The notes beneath the pieces were generated by a model. The model was not told the origin of the DNA. It saw only the letters and a list, made by a program, of their open reading frames with translations, and did no database searches. From CAWFXC01 sp963819735 (GTDB lineage Bacteria; Actinomycetota; Acidimicrobiia; IMCC26256; DASPTH01), in assembly GCA_963819735.1 (NCBI GenBank), contig CAWFXC010000001.1, positions 930,001 to 994,000 of the forward strand: 64,000 nt of DNA. Direction: 5' to 3'. Positions 1 through 8,864 of the stretch are shown one piece after another. Made by a program: the position numbers and the translations under genes. The stretch's first letter is position 1, and each line of letters opens with the position of its first letter.

Positions 1-611
1 GGCAGGAATCCGGTGTCACCACCCGCGTGCGAGACCAGCGGCGGCGGATGGCCGGCGCTCGCCCACGTGAGGATGTGGGTGCTCGACGACAGAGAGCCGA
101 CCACACACGTGGCCGACAGTCCCGCGTTGGTCTGCACCAGCATCGTGCCGACGGTCTCGAGAATGCGGCCGGGGTCGAGACCGACGAACGCGCAGCCGCG
201 GATCGCGTTCCTCACCTGGGCCATGGCCGCGGCGGCGCCGATCCCGTGGCCCGCGATGTCACCGACCACCAGGATCAGGCGATCGTCGTCGACCGTGAAC
301 GCGTCGAACCAGTCGCCGCCCACCGTGGTGAACCGCCCGGCCGGCAGATAGCGGGCGGCGATCTCGACCGACGGCACGGCGGGCGGGTCGGGCCGCATCG
401 CGTCCTGCAACATGGTGACGATCGCGTGCTCGCGTACCAACTCCTGGTTGGCGTCGCGCAGCGCGACGGCCTGCGCGTTGCTCCGATCCGAGAGCGATCG
501 GGCGACCTCCCACCAGAGTTGGGCCGGCGCGGTGGCGAGCGCGACGAACACGTCGACCACGCCGATCACTTGAGATACCGCCGACCCGATGAACTTCCGG
601 GGACCGCGCAT
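1..611 (-). CDS. SpoIIE-type PP2C serine phosphatase, 3' end outside window
   Basis: Read from ATG at 611 leftwards, the frame is open to the window edge, giving about 203 residues without the C-terminus. After roughly 75 helical residues (QLWWEVARSL, then ANQELVREH) comes the phosphatase core: GRFTTVGGDWFDAF near residues 104-117, VVGDIAGHGIGAAAAMAQ near 126-143, and ILTWASAGHPPPL near the end. The GGDWFD and GDIAGHG blocks carry the metal-binding aspartates of the family. Such enzymes dephosphorylate STAS anti-sigma antagonists. The start is 6 bases past the stop of the STAS gene, so the two are probably co-transcribed with the kinase gene upstream. Sensor domains are not visible in the part seen; the stimulus is unknown. 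Confidence 0.85.
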   Translation of the reverse strand, partial: MRGPRKFIGSAVSQVIGVVDVFVALATAPAQLWWEVARSLSDRSNAQAVALRDANQELVREHAIVTMLQDAMRPDPPAVPSVEIAARYLPAGRFTTVGGDWFDAFTVDDDRLILVVGDIAGHGIGAAAAMAQVRNAIRGCAFVGLDPGRILETVGTMLVQTNAGLSATCVVGSLSSSTHILTWASAGHPPPLVSHAGGDTGFL

Positions 612-617
612 CAACCG

Positions 618-1469
618 CTATTCGGGCGCGGTGATGAGATCGAGCACGTCGGACAAGCCGGCGATCTCGAACAGACGCTGCAATCGGCTCGGCACCAGCA
701 GGTGCAGCGCGCCGCCGTCTTCGGTGAAGCGGACGTGCGCCGACACGAGAACGCTGATGCCGACCGAGTCGACGAAGCCGATCGCCCCGAGATCGACGGT
801 GACGTCGCGGACGCCGTCGGCCCGCAGTTGCTGCAACCCCTCGCGCAGGGTTCCTGCGGTGCCGAGGTCGAGCGGTCCGGTGACGACGAGTCGTACGCCG
901 CCGGGGACGGCGACGATCGACCAACCCTCGGGCAACGGCAATCCCGGGTGCGCGGCGTCGGCCGGGTCGACGACCGGGTCGGTGGGGGCCGCGCGATCGC
1001 GGTCGAACTCCGACCACGCCGTCGGCGCCGCCCCGCCGAGCTGGCCGATGATCTCTCCGAACAGCCAACGCCGGAACGCCGCCAGGTCGGGCGGCGTCGC
1101 CACCGTGAGCAGGTGATCACCGGCGCGGCAGAACTCGTCGGCCTCCTCCATGAGCTCGCGCAAGCGGCTGATGGCCTCGGCCGCACCGAGCGCGCCGGCC
1201 ACGATCGGTATCACGACGTCGGCGCGATCCTGGCCGCTGCCCGCGAGCTCGCCCAGCATGTCCATGGCGGGTCCGAACCCCACGTAGTCGGTGTGCATCT
1301 CCTCGAGCAGCGCGGCAAGGCGATGCGGAATGGATCCGACGTCGGGGTGGCTCACCCGGATCACGTCGAGCTCGCGCTGCAGCGCCGCGTGGTGCTCGGC
1401 CGCGCGCTGGTACACCGCGAGCGGAAAATCGACCAGGCGGAGCTCCTGCGGCTCGTTGGTCGCGGTCAT
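618..1469 (-). CDS. STAS-domain anti-sigma factor antagonist with long N-terminal region
   Basis: 283 residues. The last 100 or so form a STAS domain: a beta start (GVRLVVTGPLDL), then DVTVDLGAIGFVDSVGISVLV with the serine (FVDSVG) at the position normally phosphorylated, and RLQRLFEIAGLSDVLDLI at the end. The first 170 residues are helical and contain no domain I can name with certainty (AVYQRAAEHHAALQRELDVI; LLEEMHTDYVGFGPAMD). The ATG is set by a 4-base ATGA overlap with the upstream kinase gene. A longer open frame to 1949 exists but runs through the kinase gene in another frame and is not used. Expected role: substrate of the neighbouring kinase and phosphatase in partner switching. Usual stand-alone antagonists are about 110 residues, so the N-terminal extension is atypical. 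Confidence 0.85.
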   Translation of the reverse strand: MTATNEPQELRLVDFPLAVYQRAAEHHAALQRELDVIRVSHPDVGSIPHRLAALLEEMHTDYVGFGPAMDMLGELAGSGQDRADVVIPIVAGALGAAEAISRLRELMEEADEFCRAGDHLLTVATPPDLAAFRRWLFGEIIGQLGGAAPTAWSEFDRDRAAPTDPVVDPADAAHPGLPLPEGWSIVAVPGGVRLVVTGPLDLGTAGTLREGLQQLRADGVRDVTVDLGAIGFVDSVGISVLVSAHVRFTEDGGALHLLVPSRLQRLFEIAGLSDVLDLITAPE

Positions 1470-1924
1470 CGGCCGTCGCTCATGGGGAGATCGATCTCGA
1501 ACCACACGATCTTGCCGGCGCCGGTGGGCTCGGCACCCCACCGATCGGCGAATCCTTCGACGATCGCCAGGCCGCGGCCGGTGACCGCGTCGCTGGCGTA
1601 GAACTTCCGGTACGGCAGGGTGGGGTCGGCATCGCCGACCTCCACCCGCACGCGGTCGTGACGCGCGTCGATCCGCACCGAGAACGCGGTGCGGGCATGG
1701 AGAATCGCGTTCGACGCCAACTCCGAGACCAGCAGCGCGACGCAGTCGGAGATGCCGGGATCGTCGGCCACCGCCGTGACCGCGAACACGCGCGCCGCGC
1801 CCGCAGATCCCCCTTCGGGGAGAAATCGGCGTTCCGTCTCCACCAATCCGTGCTCCGCCCGGTGCTCGCCCAGTCCGCCGGCCCACGTTAACCGCGCTAC
1901 CTCTCTGCTCGGGCCCGGCACCAC
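1466..1924 (-). CDS. Anti-sigma factor serine kinase, RsbW-like HATPase
   Basis: 152 residues with a GHKL ATPase fold: VALLVSELASNAILHA near residues 63-78 is the N box (E and N bind Mg-ATP), VEVGDADPTLP near 94-104 is the G1 box, and GRGLAIVEGFADRWG near 116-130 is the G2 box. Proteins of this type phosphorylate a STAS antagonist and bind a sigma factor. Its stop overlaps the STAS start (ATGA), with the PP2C gene next, so one transcript supplies kinase, antagonist and phosphatase. No sigma factor gene is in the window beside it. The first 25 residues are weakly conserved in character and a shorter start is possible. Confidence 0.82.
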   Translation of the reverse strand: MVPGPSREVARLTWAGGLGEHRAEHGLVETERRFLPEGGSAGAARVFAVTAVADDPGISDCVALLVSELASNAILHARTAFSVRIDARHDRVRVEVGDADPTLPYRKFYASDAVTGRGLAIVEGFADRWGAEPTGAGKIVWFEIDLPMSDGR

Positions 1925-2008
1925 ACCGGCCGTCCTGGCGCGTCATCAACCGACGGGTTACGTTCCTGACGTTCGCGCGGATGCGACCACGATCGCGGGG
2001 GTACGGAG

Positions 2009-2431
2009 ATGGGCGTCAAGGGTCAGAGCCTCGGGCAGTACTGCATCTACGTGCGCGACATGGACAAGGCGCTCGAGTTCTGGGAAGGCATCGTCGGCAT
2101 CCCCGTCTCGAGCCGCACCGACATCCCGAACGTGAAGGAAGTGGTCCTCCAGGCCGAGATCGGTGGATCGCGTCTGCAACTGGCGCAGAAGCTCGACCAG
2201 TCCGACCCGATCGACATGGGCACCGCGATCTGGAAGCTCTACGTCGACACCGACGACTGCCAGGCGCTGTACGACAAAGCCGTCGCCGCCGGCTGCGAGT
2301 CGGTCATGGAGCCGACACAACTCGATCGCTGGCCGGTCACGATGGCCTACGTCAAGGATTTCGACGGCTACCTCATCGAGTTCGTCGAGCACCACGAGGG
2401 CATCCGCGCGTCGTTGCGCAACCAGTCGTAG
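2009..2431 (+). CDS. VOC (glyoxalase/bleomycin resistance) family protein
   Basis: 140 residues forming two beta-alpha-beta-beta-beta halves typical of vicinal oxygen chelate proteins: GQYCIYVRDMDKALEFWEG near the start, and WKLYVDTDDCQALYDKAVAAG near residues 72-92 opening the second half, ending with DFDGYLIEFVEHHEG, where E is the usual last metal ligand. The substrate cannot be read from sequence. It stands alone on the plus strand, between the kinase gene (divergent) and the nitroreductase gene (convergent). The start ATG follows GGGGGTACGGAG, a good ribosome binding site. Confidence 0.75.
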   Translation: MGVKGQSLGQYCIYVRDMDKALEFWEGIVGIPVSSRTDIPNVKEVVLQAEIGGSRLQLAQKLDQSDPIDMGTAIWKLYVDTDDCQALYDKAVAAGCESVMEPTQLDRWPVTMAYVKDFDGYLIEFVEHHEGIRASLRNQS

Positions 2432-2476
2432 CCGCGCGTCCCGAGATCGATCCGAGAATCGACCGCGCAGTCCGCT

Positions 2477-3181
2477 TCAGCCGCGGACGTCGTCCCAACG
2501 CAGGAAGTCGGCGCCGGGACGGCGCGGCGTGGGCTTGAAGTCGGTGCCGATGGTGTACGCGATCGGGAACAGCCCCACCTGCATCCACTCGTCGTAGGTC
2601 ACCCCGAGCACATCGGCCACTTCCTGCTCGCGCACGAGCGTGAGCGTGGTCCACGCCGAGCCGAGGCCACGCGAACGCAGCGCGAGCAGGAACGACCACA
2701 GCGTCGGGATGACCGATCCCCACCGGCTCGACTGCCAGAACACCGACGTGCGGTCGGCCTGCGCGCCGGCCCCGAAGCCGTCGGTGCGACCGGCCACCAG
2801 CGGCACGCACAACACGGGCACCTCGTGCAGGTGTTCGCGCAGGTAGAACACGCTCTCCGTCATGCGCTGCGCGGCGGGCGTGGTGCGATCGACCGTGTCT
2901 TCCGGCGCGGCGGTGCGCGCGCGGTTCACGAAGTCGTCCATGGCGGCGCGGTAGATGTCGGCGAGGGCGGTCTTGCGGGCCGCGTCGTCGACGCACACGA
3001 ATCGGTACGGCTGCTGGTTGGAGCCGTTCGGCGCGTGCACCGCGAGGTCGAGACATTCCTCGATGACGGCGCGTTCGACCGGGCGTTCGAGATCGAGACG
3101 CTTTCGTACCGACGACGTAGTCGTGAGCACCTCGTCGAGGGCGGTGACGACCGGCGGGAACTTCGTCGCGCGATCGCTCAT
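2477..3181 (-). CDS. Nitroreductase family FMN-dependent oxidoreductase
   Basis: 234 residues. FMN-binding signatures of the family are clear: SSVRKRLDLERPV near residues 22-34, and HAPNGSNQQPYRFV near 49-62 (APNGSNQQPW-type motif). The second half contains WGSVIPTLWSFLLALRSRGLGSAWTT, typical of the dimer and flavin pocket, and ends FLRWDDVRG. Members reduce nitro groups, quinones or flavins with NAD(P)H. The ATG overlaps the stop of the amidohydrolase gene (ATGA), which fixes this start and indicates an operon; the long frame upstream of it is spurious. The pair may act on one aromatic or nitro substrate, but this is inference. Confidence 0.85.
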   Translation of the reverse strand: MSDRATKFPPVVTALDEVLTTTSSVRKRLDLERPVERAVIEECLDLAVHAPNGSNQQPYRFVCVDDAARKTALADIYRAAMDDFVNRARTAAPEDTVDRTTPAAQRMTESVFYLREHLHEVPVLCVPLVAGRTDGFGAGAQADRTSVFWQSSRWGSVIPTLWSFLLALRSRGLGSAWTTLTLVREQEVADVLGVTYDEWMQVGLFPIAYTIGTDFKPTPRRPGADFLRWDDVRG

Positions 3182-4338
3182 CGCGCGGGTAGCGGGTCGC
3201 CCATGCGGCGGTAGCAGTCCTCGACGTTGTCGCCCATGAAGACGGCGCGCAGACCGTCGTCGAGGTCGTCGAGCGCGGGCCGGTACAGCTCGATCGGGTC
3301 GGCGTTGCCTTCCTGGTGAGGGAAGTCCGACGACCACACCACGATCTCGGGGATCTCGGCCAACACGTCGAGCGCGTCGGTGTCGCCGAAGCCCGGCAAC
3401 GGAGTGATCCGCACGTGACGCCGCAACATGTCGCCGCCCGACATCTCCCACGGCCAGTCACCCAGCGCCGGCGACGACAACGACTGCCGCTCGAGCATCT
3501 GGAGGAACGGCGGCACCCAGTTCACCCGCATCTCTTCGAGCATCACCGTGAGGCTCGGGTGACGGGCGAAGACCCCGCCGTAGAGCAACGCGGAGAGGAG
3601 GTTCTGCGCCGCGTGCGTCCGTTGGGTGTTGGCGAGCCGGGCCAGTCCCTCGACCCCGGCACCGCCGGGCCGGTTCCATCCGATGTTGGCCCAGCCGGTG
3701 AAGTCGGACGCGGTGTTGCCGACGTGGATCACCGCGATCATGCCGAGGCGGGTGGCCGCCGACCAGACCTTGTCCCAGTCGGGGTGGGCCGGCGAGACGT
3801 TGCCCGGCGGACGGCCCTGCTCGGTGTACAGGAAGAACGCCCGGGCGCCGCGGGCCCGTGACCGCTCGAGCTCGGCCACCGCGACGTCGAGATCGGCGCA
3901 GTCGATGATGGCGACGGGGTGGAGACGTTCACCCTCGTCGGACAGCTGCTCGCCGAGGAAGTCGTTGCACCGTTGCACGCCCTGGGCCCGATCCGCCTTC
4001 GGGAGGAACTCGAGTTGCTGCCAGTAGCCACCGGGATTGACCAGGCAGTGGTCGATGCCGATCGTGTCCATCCACTCGACGCGTTCCGAGGCTGACGAGT
4101 CGTGCAGGGGATGCAGGATGATCGGGCCACCGCGCTCTTCGGCCAGCCGCACCAGACCCGGGAGCAACTCCCGCGCCGACGGTCGGTCGGCGTCGGGCAG
4201 CGCGCGCAGCAGATCGCCGGCGATCCCGAACGCGAGCATGTCGAGCTTGCCCGGGAGGTGGTCGCGCCAGGGGTCGAGGGGGAACTCCCCGTCGGCGTAG
4301 CTCGTGGCTTCCCAGTGGGTGTCGACGTCGATGATCAT
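3178..4338 (-). CDS. Amidohydrolase-related TIM-barrel hydrolase/decarboxylase (PF04909-like)
   Basis: 386 residues. The N-terminal MIIDVDTHWE supplies the DxHxE-type first metal site, HVGN near residue 217 and the late WSSDFPHQEG near residue 337 supply the further His and the catalytic Asp seen in amidohydrolase-2 / ACMSD-like enzymes. These enzymes hydrolyse or decarboxylate cyclic and aromatic acids; the substrate is unknown. The ATG at 4338 was chosen because the longer upstream frame is antisense to the ClC gene and has no matching domain. It is followed with a 4-base overlap by the nitroreductase gene. Confidence 0.82.
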   Translation of the reverse strand: MIIDVDTHWEATSYADGEFPLDPWRDHLPGKLDMLAFGIAGDLLRALPDADRPSARELLPGLVRLAEERGGPIILHPLHDSSASERVEWMDTIGIDHCLVNPGGYWQQLEFLPKADRAQGVQRCNDFLGEQLSDEGERLHPVAIIDCADLDVAVAELERSRARGARAFFLYTEQGRPPGNVSPAHPDWDKVWSAATRLGMIAVIHVGNTASDFTGWANIGWNRPGGAGVEGLARLANTQRTHAAQNLLSALLYGGVFARHPSLTVMLEEMRVNWVPPFLQMLERQSLSSPALGDWPWEMSGGDMLRRHVRITPLPGFGDTDALDVLAEIPEIVVWSSDFPHQEGNADPIELYRPALDDLDDGLRAVFMGDNVEDCYRRMGDPLPAR

Positions 4339-4444
4339 GCGGACCCCTTCGGTCGAACGCGTCAGGAGAACGTAACACCGGTCCTTCGGCGCGGGCACCG
4401 GCGCAGTGACGACCATCCATCTACGATGCGGCCCGTGAATCGCC

Positions 4445-5815
4445 ATGACTGAGGCCACGACCCCCGCGCCCGCGCCCGATCCCGAAGCGCTGCTGCGGAG
4501 TCGCAGCTTCGTGGTGGTGCTCGTCCTGGCCGCGGTCGTCGGCATCTTCGTGTCGTTCGCGTCGTGGGCGTTCCTGGAGCTCATCCACCAGGTGCAGATC
4601 GGCGTCTTCACCGACCTCCCCGATCGCCTGGGCCTCGACGGCGTGCCGTCGTGGTGGTACCTGCTCGTGCTCGGCCTGGCCGGCCTGCCGACCGCGTTCG
4701 CCATCGTGAAGCTCCCGGGGGGCGGCGGCCACGTTCCCGCGAACGGACTCAAGGTCAGCAGCACCGAGCCCAACATGGTCCCCGGCATCGCGCTGGCCGC
4801 GCTCGCCACCCTCGGCCTCGGGCTCGTGCTCGGGCCGGAGGCCCCACTCATCGCGCTCGGCGGGGGCCTCGCGGTGTTCGCGGTGAAGCTGGCCAAGAAG
4901 GATGCGCCACCGATGTTGCTGACGGTGTTGGCGGCGGCCGGCGCGTTCGCCGCCATCTCGGTGATCTTCGGCTCCCCGATCGTCGCCGCCATCCTCGTGA
5001 TCGAAGCCAGCGGACTGGGCGGGGCGACGTTGCCCCTCATCCTCATCCCCGGGCTGATGGCGGCCGGGATCGGGTCGCTCGTGTTCATCGGCATGGCCAG
5101 CTGGACCGGGCTGAGCACCAGCGCGTACGCGCTCGTGCCCGTCCACCTCACGCCGTTCACCCGCCCGACGTGGGAGGAGATCGGCTGGACCATCCTCATC
5201 GGCATCGCCGCCGCCGCGTTGACCATCCCGATCCGCCACCTGGGCCTCGCCGTCGCCAAGTTCGCACCCAAGCAACCGTTCGCGCTCCTCCCGGTGGTCG
5301 GGCTCGTGGTGGCCGGCCTGGCGATCGCGTTCGACCAGATCACCGGCAAGGGCGTGAACGAGGTGTTGTTCTCGGGTCAGGACGCTCTCCCCGGATTCGT
5401 CGAGCATGCCGGCGCGTGGTCGCTCGGGGCGCTGGCCCTGCTGTTCCTCTGCAAGGGCATCGCGTGGGGTCTGTGCCTCGGCAGCTTCCGGGGCGGGCCG
5501 ACGTTCCCGGCGATCTTCCTCGGCGCGGTCGGCGGCATCGCGGCGTCGCACCTGCCCGGGATGCCGGCGACCGCGGGCGTCGCGGTGGGGATGGGCGCGA
5601 TGGTCGTCGCGTTCCTCAAGCTGCCACTGTCGGCCGTCGTGATCGCGACCGCGCTGACCCTCACGGGGGGCGCCTCGCTGATCCCGCTCATCATCGTCGG
5701 GGTCGTGGTCGCGTACATCGGCACTCTCGCCCTCGAAGGTCGCCTCGGGAGCGATCCGGATCCCGCGCCGAGCCCGACCCCCGGGCCGCCCGGTGGAGCG
5801 CCGGCCGCGACCTGA
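4445..5815 (+). CDS. ClC-family chloride channel or H+/Cl- antiporter
   Basis: 456 residues with about ten hydrophobic segments. Conserved selectivity motifs are recognisable in altered form: the early GGGGHVPANG segment in place of GSGIP, LGPEAPLIALGGG (GREGP position, with the gating glutamate kept) near residues 138-150, and GSFRGGPTFPAIFLGAVGG near 345-363 for the GxFxP motif. It would move chloride across the cytoplasmic membrane. The start is the first ATG after a short N-terminal acidic and Pro/Ala-rich tail; the C-terminus is also Pro-rich and there is no CBS domain. It is divergent from the amidohydrolase gene, with about 100 bases between the start codons. Confidence 0.9.
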   Translation: MTEATTPAPAPDPEALLRSRSFVVVLVLAAVVGIFVSFASWAFLELIHQVQIGVFTDLPDRLGLDGVPSWWYLLVLGLAGLPTAFAIVKLPGGGGHVPANGLKVSSTEPNMVPGIALAALATLGLGLVLGPEAPLIALGGGLAVFAVKLAKKDAPPMLLTVLAAAGAFAAISVIFGSPIVAAILVIEASGLGGATLPLILIPGLMAAGIGSLVFIGMASWTGLSTSAYALVPVHLTPFTRPTWEEIGWTILIGIAAAALTIPIRHLGLAVAKFAPKQPFALLPVVGLVVAGLAIAFDQITGKGVNEVLFSGQDALPGFVEHAGAWSLGALALLFLCKGIAWGLCLGSFRGGPTFPAIFLGAVGGIAASHLPGMPATAGVAVGMGAMVVAFLKLPLSAVVIATALTLTGGASLIPLIIVGVVVAYIGTLALEGRLGSDPDPAPSPTPGPPGGAPAAT

Positions 5816-5913
5816 GCCGCGGAATCACCCGGTGCGGGTGACGCCGGAGCGGATCGATTGTGCGTCAATGACGTGAGCCCGCGGCCGACGCGGAGACCAC
5901 GACGGAGGAACGC

Positions 5914-6120
5914 ATGATCGCAACATCGGGCTGGGTCTGGGCAGGTGTGTCGATCCTGGCGCTCGTCATCTGGGTCGCGCTGGCGTTCTGGCCCGCGCGC
6001 GTCGCCGGGCGCAAGGGCCACAGCTTCTTCGGGTTCTTCATCTTCAGCCTGGTGTTCTTCCCCGCCGCGCTGATCGTGGCCTACGTCGTTCGCGACCGAC
6101 GCGTCGTCGTCGGCCGCTGA
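5914..6120 (+). CDS. Small two-helix membrane protein
   Basis: 68 residues: hydrophobic helix WVWAGVSILALVIWVALAF (residues 7-25), a short basic turn ARVAGRKGHS, and a second helix FFGFFIFSLVFFPAALIVAYVV, ending in RDRR. The pattern resembles short bacterial proteins annotated as superinfection-immunity-like or phospholipase D N-terminal membrane stubs, but the match is not specific enough to assign a function. A GGAGG box sits 5 bases before the ATG. It lies between the ClC and DUF4239-like genes on the same strand. Confidence 0.65.
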   Translation: MIATSGWVWAGVSILALVIWVALAFWPARVAGRKGHSFFGFFIFSLVFFPAALIVAYVVRDRRVVVGR

Positions 6121-6151
6121 TGCCGCCAGTACCGGCTTACGCTGCTGCCGC

Positions 6152-6983
6152 GTGAGCGGACTCATCGATTGGCTCGACGGGCTCTCGACGCTCGTGCTCT
6201 TCCTGGGGCTGATGGCCCTGGGTCTGCTGGTCGCGGCGGGGCTCTCCTGGCTCGCGACGCGTGCGATCGAAGACGACGTCCGCACCCGCACCAGTACCAG
6301 TGTGACCACGGTGGTCGGCGTGGTCGCCGGCCTCTACGCGGTGCTGGTGGCCTTCGTGATCGTGAACGAATGGCAGACCTTCAACGACGCGCAGGCGCAG
6401 GTGTCGAACGAGTCGGCCGCGATCGCGGCGGCGTACTTCGACGCCGCCGCGCTACCCGAGCCCACTCGCACCGAGGTCCAACAGTCGCTGCTCGCGTACG
6501 ACCGCTCGGTGATCTGCGACGAGATTCCGTACCTCACCGATCATCAGGGGCCCGCGCTCGGCACCCGGGCTGCACTGGCGAACGTGATCGCCACGATGGC
6601 GCGGGCCTCGCCCGCGACGCAGGCGTCGCCCTTCTACAGCAACGCGGTGAGCGAGGTCTCGCTGATCTCGAGCGCGGCGTCGCGGCCGCATAAACGCGGC
6701 ATCTTCACCGCTGCCCGATCTGCTGCTCATCGTGATCGTCGCGACGAGCCTGGCCCTGGTCGCGGTGGCCAGCGTGCTCGACACGCAACACCGGCGCTGG
6801 CACCTGATCCTCACCACCGCGCTCACCATCCTGGTCGCGCTCAACCTGGCCCTCGTGATCTCGTTGAACCGGCCGTTCGACGGCGCCGCGACCATCAGCG
6901 ACGCGCCGTTGCGCGAGGGTGTGCCGGCCTCGGTGCTGCGATGTAACACCCCCGCCGCCCCCACCACTACTACCCTTCCCTGA
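6152..6983 (+). pseudogene. DUF4239-like membrane protein, interrupted by a +1 frameshift
   Basis: The GTG-started frame from 6152 encodes a helix (TLVLFLGLMALGLLVAAGLSW), a second helix TVVGVVAGLYAVLVAFVIV and a helical soluble part with NEWQTFNDAQAQVSNES, typical of DUF4239. After RPHKRGIFTA near 6705 the frame turns into low-quality translation, whereas the frame one base further on gives LPDLLLIVIVATSLALVAVAS, then VLDTQHRRWHLIL, ALTILVALNLALVISLNRPF, the family's usual C-terminal helices. One extra base between about 6700 and 6712 explains it; removing it gives 276 residues. It is either a recent lesion or a sequence error. No function is established for the family. Confidence 0.72.
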
Positions 6984-7022
6984 CGCTCGGTCCGGGCGAT
7001 CGCCTCCTCGGACCGCGGCCCG

Positions 7023-7041
7023 ATCACCCGATCGGGGTGAT
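7023..7041 (+). terminator. Short hairpin after the DUF4239-like gene
   Basis: ATCACCC and GGGTGAT pair around a 5-base loop, 40 bases beyond the stop of the preceding gene. No T tract follows, so termination is only a possibility. Confidence 0.3.
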
Positions 7042-7136
7042 GCCCGGGAGGGACAGATGTGCGCCAATAAGCCAGGAGCCGGAGCAGACGCGCGGCGGAG
7101 GGAGCCCGGAATGCCCGCGAACCCAGGCCACGCACG

Positions 7137-8360
7137 ATGACCGCGCCGGAAACTGCACCGGAATCAGCGCCGCCCGAGGCGCCGACCAAGGCGCCGCGTT
7201 GGCGGCGCATCGTCGGGTCGATCCTGCTCGTCATCGGTGTGCTGCTCGTTCCCATCTCGCTCAGTGCGGTATGGGTGCGCAACACGCTGCTCGACACCGA
7301 CAATTACGTGTCGACCGTGGGCCCACTCGCGTCGAATCCGGAGATCCAACACGCCCTGGCCACCGACCTCACCAACGGGATCTATGCCCGCGTCGACGTG
7401 AACGAGAAGGTCAAGGACGCACTGCCGCCACGGGCTTCGTTCCTCGCCGGCCCGATATCGGGCGTGCTGCGCACCGGGATCAGCGAAGCGTCGCTCCGGC
7501 TGTTCGAGTCGAAGCAATTCGAGACGCTCTGGAAGCAGGCGAACGCTCGCGCGCATCCGAAGGTCGTCAATGTGCTCACCGGGGGCGGGCCGCGTGTCTC
7601 CACCAAGGACGGCACGGTCACGATCAACGTCGAGCAGATCTTCGACAACGTCAAGCAGAAGCTCGACGCGCGGGGAATCACCATCGCCGACAACGTGACG
7701 CTGCCGTCCGACAAGCAGCAGTTCGTGCTCTTCCAGTCGAAGGAGCTCGAACAGGTCCAAGGACTCGTCGATCTCCTCCAGACCATCGCGTGGGTGCTGC
7801 CGGTGCTCGCACTCCTGTGCTTCGCCGGCGCGATCGCGCTCTCCAAGCGCCGCGCCCGCACGATCCGGCGCGGCGCCCTCGGTGTCGCGTTCGCGGTTGC
7901 CGTCCAGCTGGTGCTGCTGAAGGCGGGCCGCAACCTCTACCTGAATGCGGTGACCACCAAGAAGTTGCCGCAAGGGGCGGCGGGGGCGGTGTGGGACCAG
8001 CTCACGAGCTTCCTGCGCACCGCGGGGATCACCGCCGTCGTGCTGGCGTTGATCATCGCGATCGCGGCCTGGATCGCCGGGCCCTCGTCGTCGGCGAACC
8101 ACCTGCGCACCTGGTGGCGTGAGACCCTGGGCGGTTCCGGAGGCGACGGCGCGTCCGCCAACGCGGTGAACACGTTCGTGGCGCGGTCGAAGCCGGTCCT
8201 GCGCGGCATCGGCGTGGCCATTGCGTTCATCGTGTTGATCGCGTGGAACCACCCGACGGCCCTGACCGTGCTCGGGATCGCCATCCTCCTGCTCGTGTAC
8301 CTGGCGGTGATCGAACTGCTCGGCCGGGGTGCCGCGGTCGATCACACCGCCGACGCCTGA
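7137..8360 (+). CDS. Multi-spanning membrane protein with a large extracytoplasmic domain, unknown function
   Basis: 407 residues. A Pro/Ala-rich cytoplasmic start is followed by a helix (IVGSILLVIGVLLVPISLSAVWV, residues 26-48), then about 180 residues outside the membrane beginning NTLLDTDNYVSTVGPLASNP. Four more helices follow: IAWVLPVLALLCFAGAIAL, GALGVAFAVAVQLVLLKAG, AGITAVVLALIIAIAAWIAG and two close together at the C-terminus (GIGVAIAFIVLIAW; LTVLGIAILLLVYLAVIEL). The TDNYVSTVGPLA phrase recurs in unassigned actinobacterial membrane proteins. No catalytic motif was seen. Confidence 0.72.
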   Translation: MTAPETAPESAPPEAPTKAPRWRRIVGSILLVIGVLLVPISLSAVWVRNTLLDTDNYVSTVGPLASNPEIQHALATDLTNGIYARVDVNEKVKDALPPRASFLAGPISGVLRTGISEASLRLFESKQFETLWKQANARAHPKVVNVLTGGGPRVSTKDGTVTINVEQIFDNVKQKLDARGITIADNVTLPSDKQQFVLFQSKELEQVQGLVDLLQTIAWVLPVLALLCFAGAIALSKRRARTIRRGALGVAFAVAVQLVLLKAGRNLYLNAVTTKKLPQGAAGAVWDQLTSFLRTAGITAVVLALIIAIAAWIAGPSSSANHLRTWWRETLGGSGGDGASANAVNTFVARSKPVLRGIGVAIAFIVLIAWNHPTALTVLGIAILLLVYLAVIELLGRGAAVDHTADA

Positions 8361-8375
8361 GGATCGACCCGATCG

Positions 8376-8864
8376 CTACCGAATGGACGCGTCGTCGCTC
8401 CGCAGGAGCAGGGCGAGGACCCGCCACGCGTCGTCGTCGCGCTGCAACACTTGGAGCTCCGCGACATTCTTCCGGTAGCGATCGGTCAGCAGCAGTGCGG
8501 GCCAGACCGGCTCGACCGTGTCACCCAACGCGAATACCGGCGCGGCGCACAGCTCGGCGCGCGGCCAGCAACCTGCCGACCGACCGACGCGGTTGCCGAG
8601 GAACACCGCCACCGCGTGGACGTGCAACGCAGTGACACCGAGCACGATGCGTTCACCGAGATACGCGCCCCGTGCCTTCAGGAGCTGACGGTGCCCCAAG
8701 CCGGCCACGCTCGTGAGCTCGCGCGAGCCGACCGCGTTGGGCTTGAACAGCGCCGCGGCCAGGACCACGTCGTCGGCGCGTGGCTGCACGAGCTCACGGG
8801 CCCACCGCGGGTGATCCCGGGTGGCGGTGCTCGTGTCAGTGGAAACACGGCGGGACTCGGCCAT
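8376..8864 (-). CDS. Hypothetical protein
   Basis: 162 residues from ATG at 8864, chosen because AGAGGAGG lies just upstream of it; an out-of-family N-terminal extension to 8984 is possible but unlikely. The sequence is mixed alpha/beta (LGHRQLLKARGAYLGERIVLGVTALHVHAVAV) without membrane segments or catalytic motifs that I recognise. LGVTALHVHAV followed by NRVGR and a late VAELQVLQRDDD resembles short actinobacterial proteins with a PH-like beta core, but this is only an impression. It is convergent with the membrane protein gene, 15 bases apart. Confidence 0.55.
   Translation of the reverse strand: MAESRRVSTDTSTATRDHPRWARELVQPRADDVVLAAALFKPNAVGSRELTSVAGLGHRQLLKARGAYLGERIVLGVTALHVHAVAVFLGNRVGRSAGCWPRAELCAAPVFALGDTVEPVWPALLLTDRYRKNVAELQVLQRDDDAWRVLALLLRSDDASIR

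Noticed and set aside
27..1601. 524-residue open frame on the plus strand opposite the phosphatase/STAS/kinase genes
   Set aside because: Arg/Asp-rich antisense translation of GC-rich genes; no domain; the minus strand has clear PP2C, STAS and HATPase motifs.
4421..5551. 376-residue minus-strand frame
   Set aside because: Antisense to the ClC channel gene, composition typical of shadow frames.
5816..5913. Regulatory element before the small membrane protein
   Set aside because: Only a normal ribosome binding site; CGCGGAATCACCCGGTGCGGGTGACG is a weak hairpin at best.
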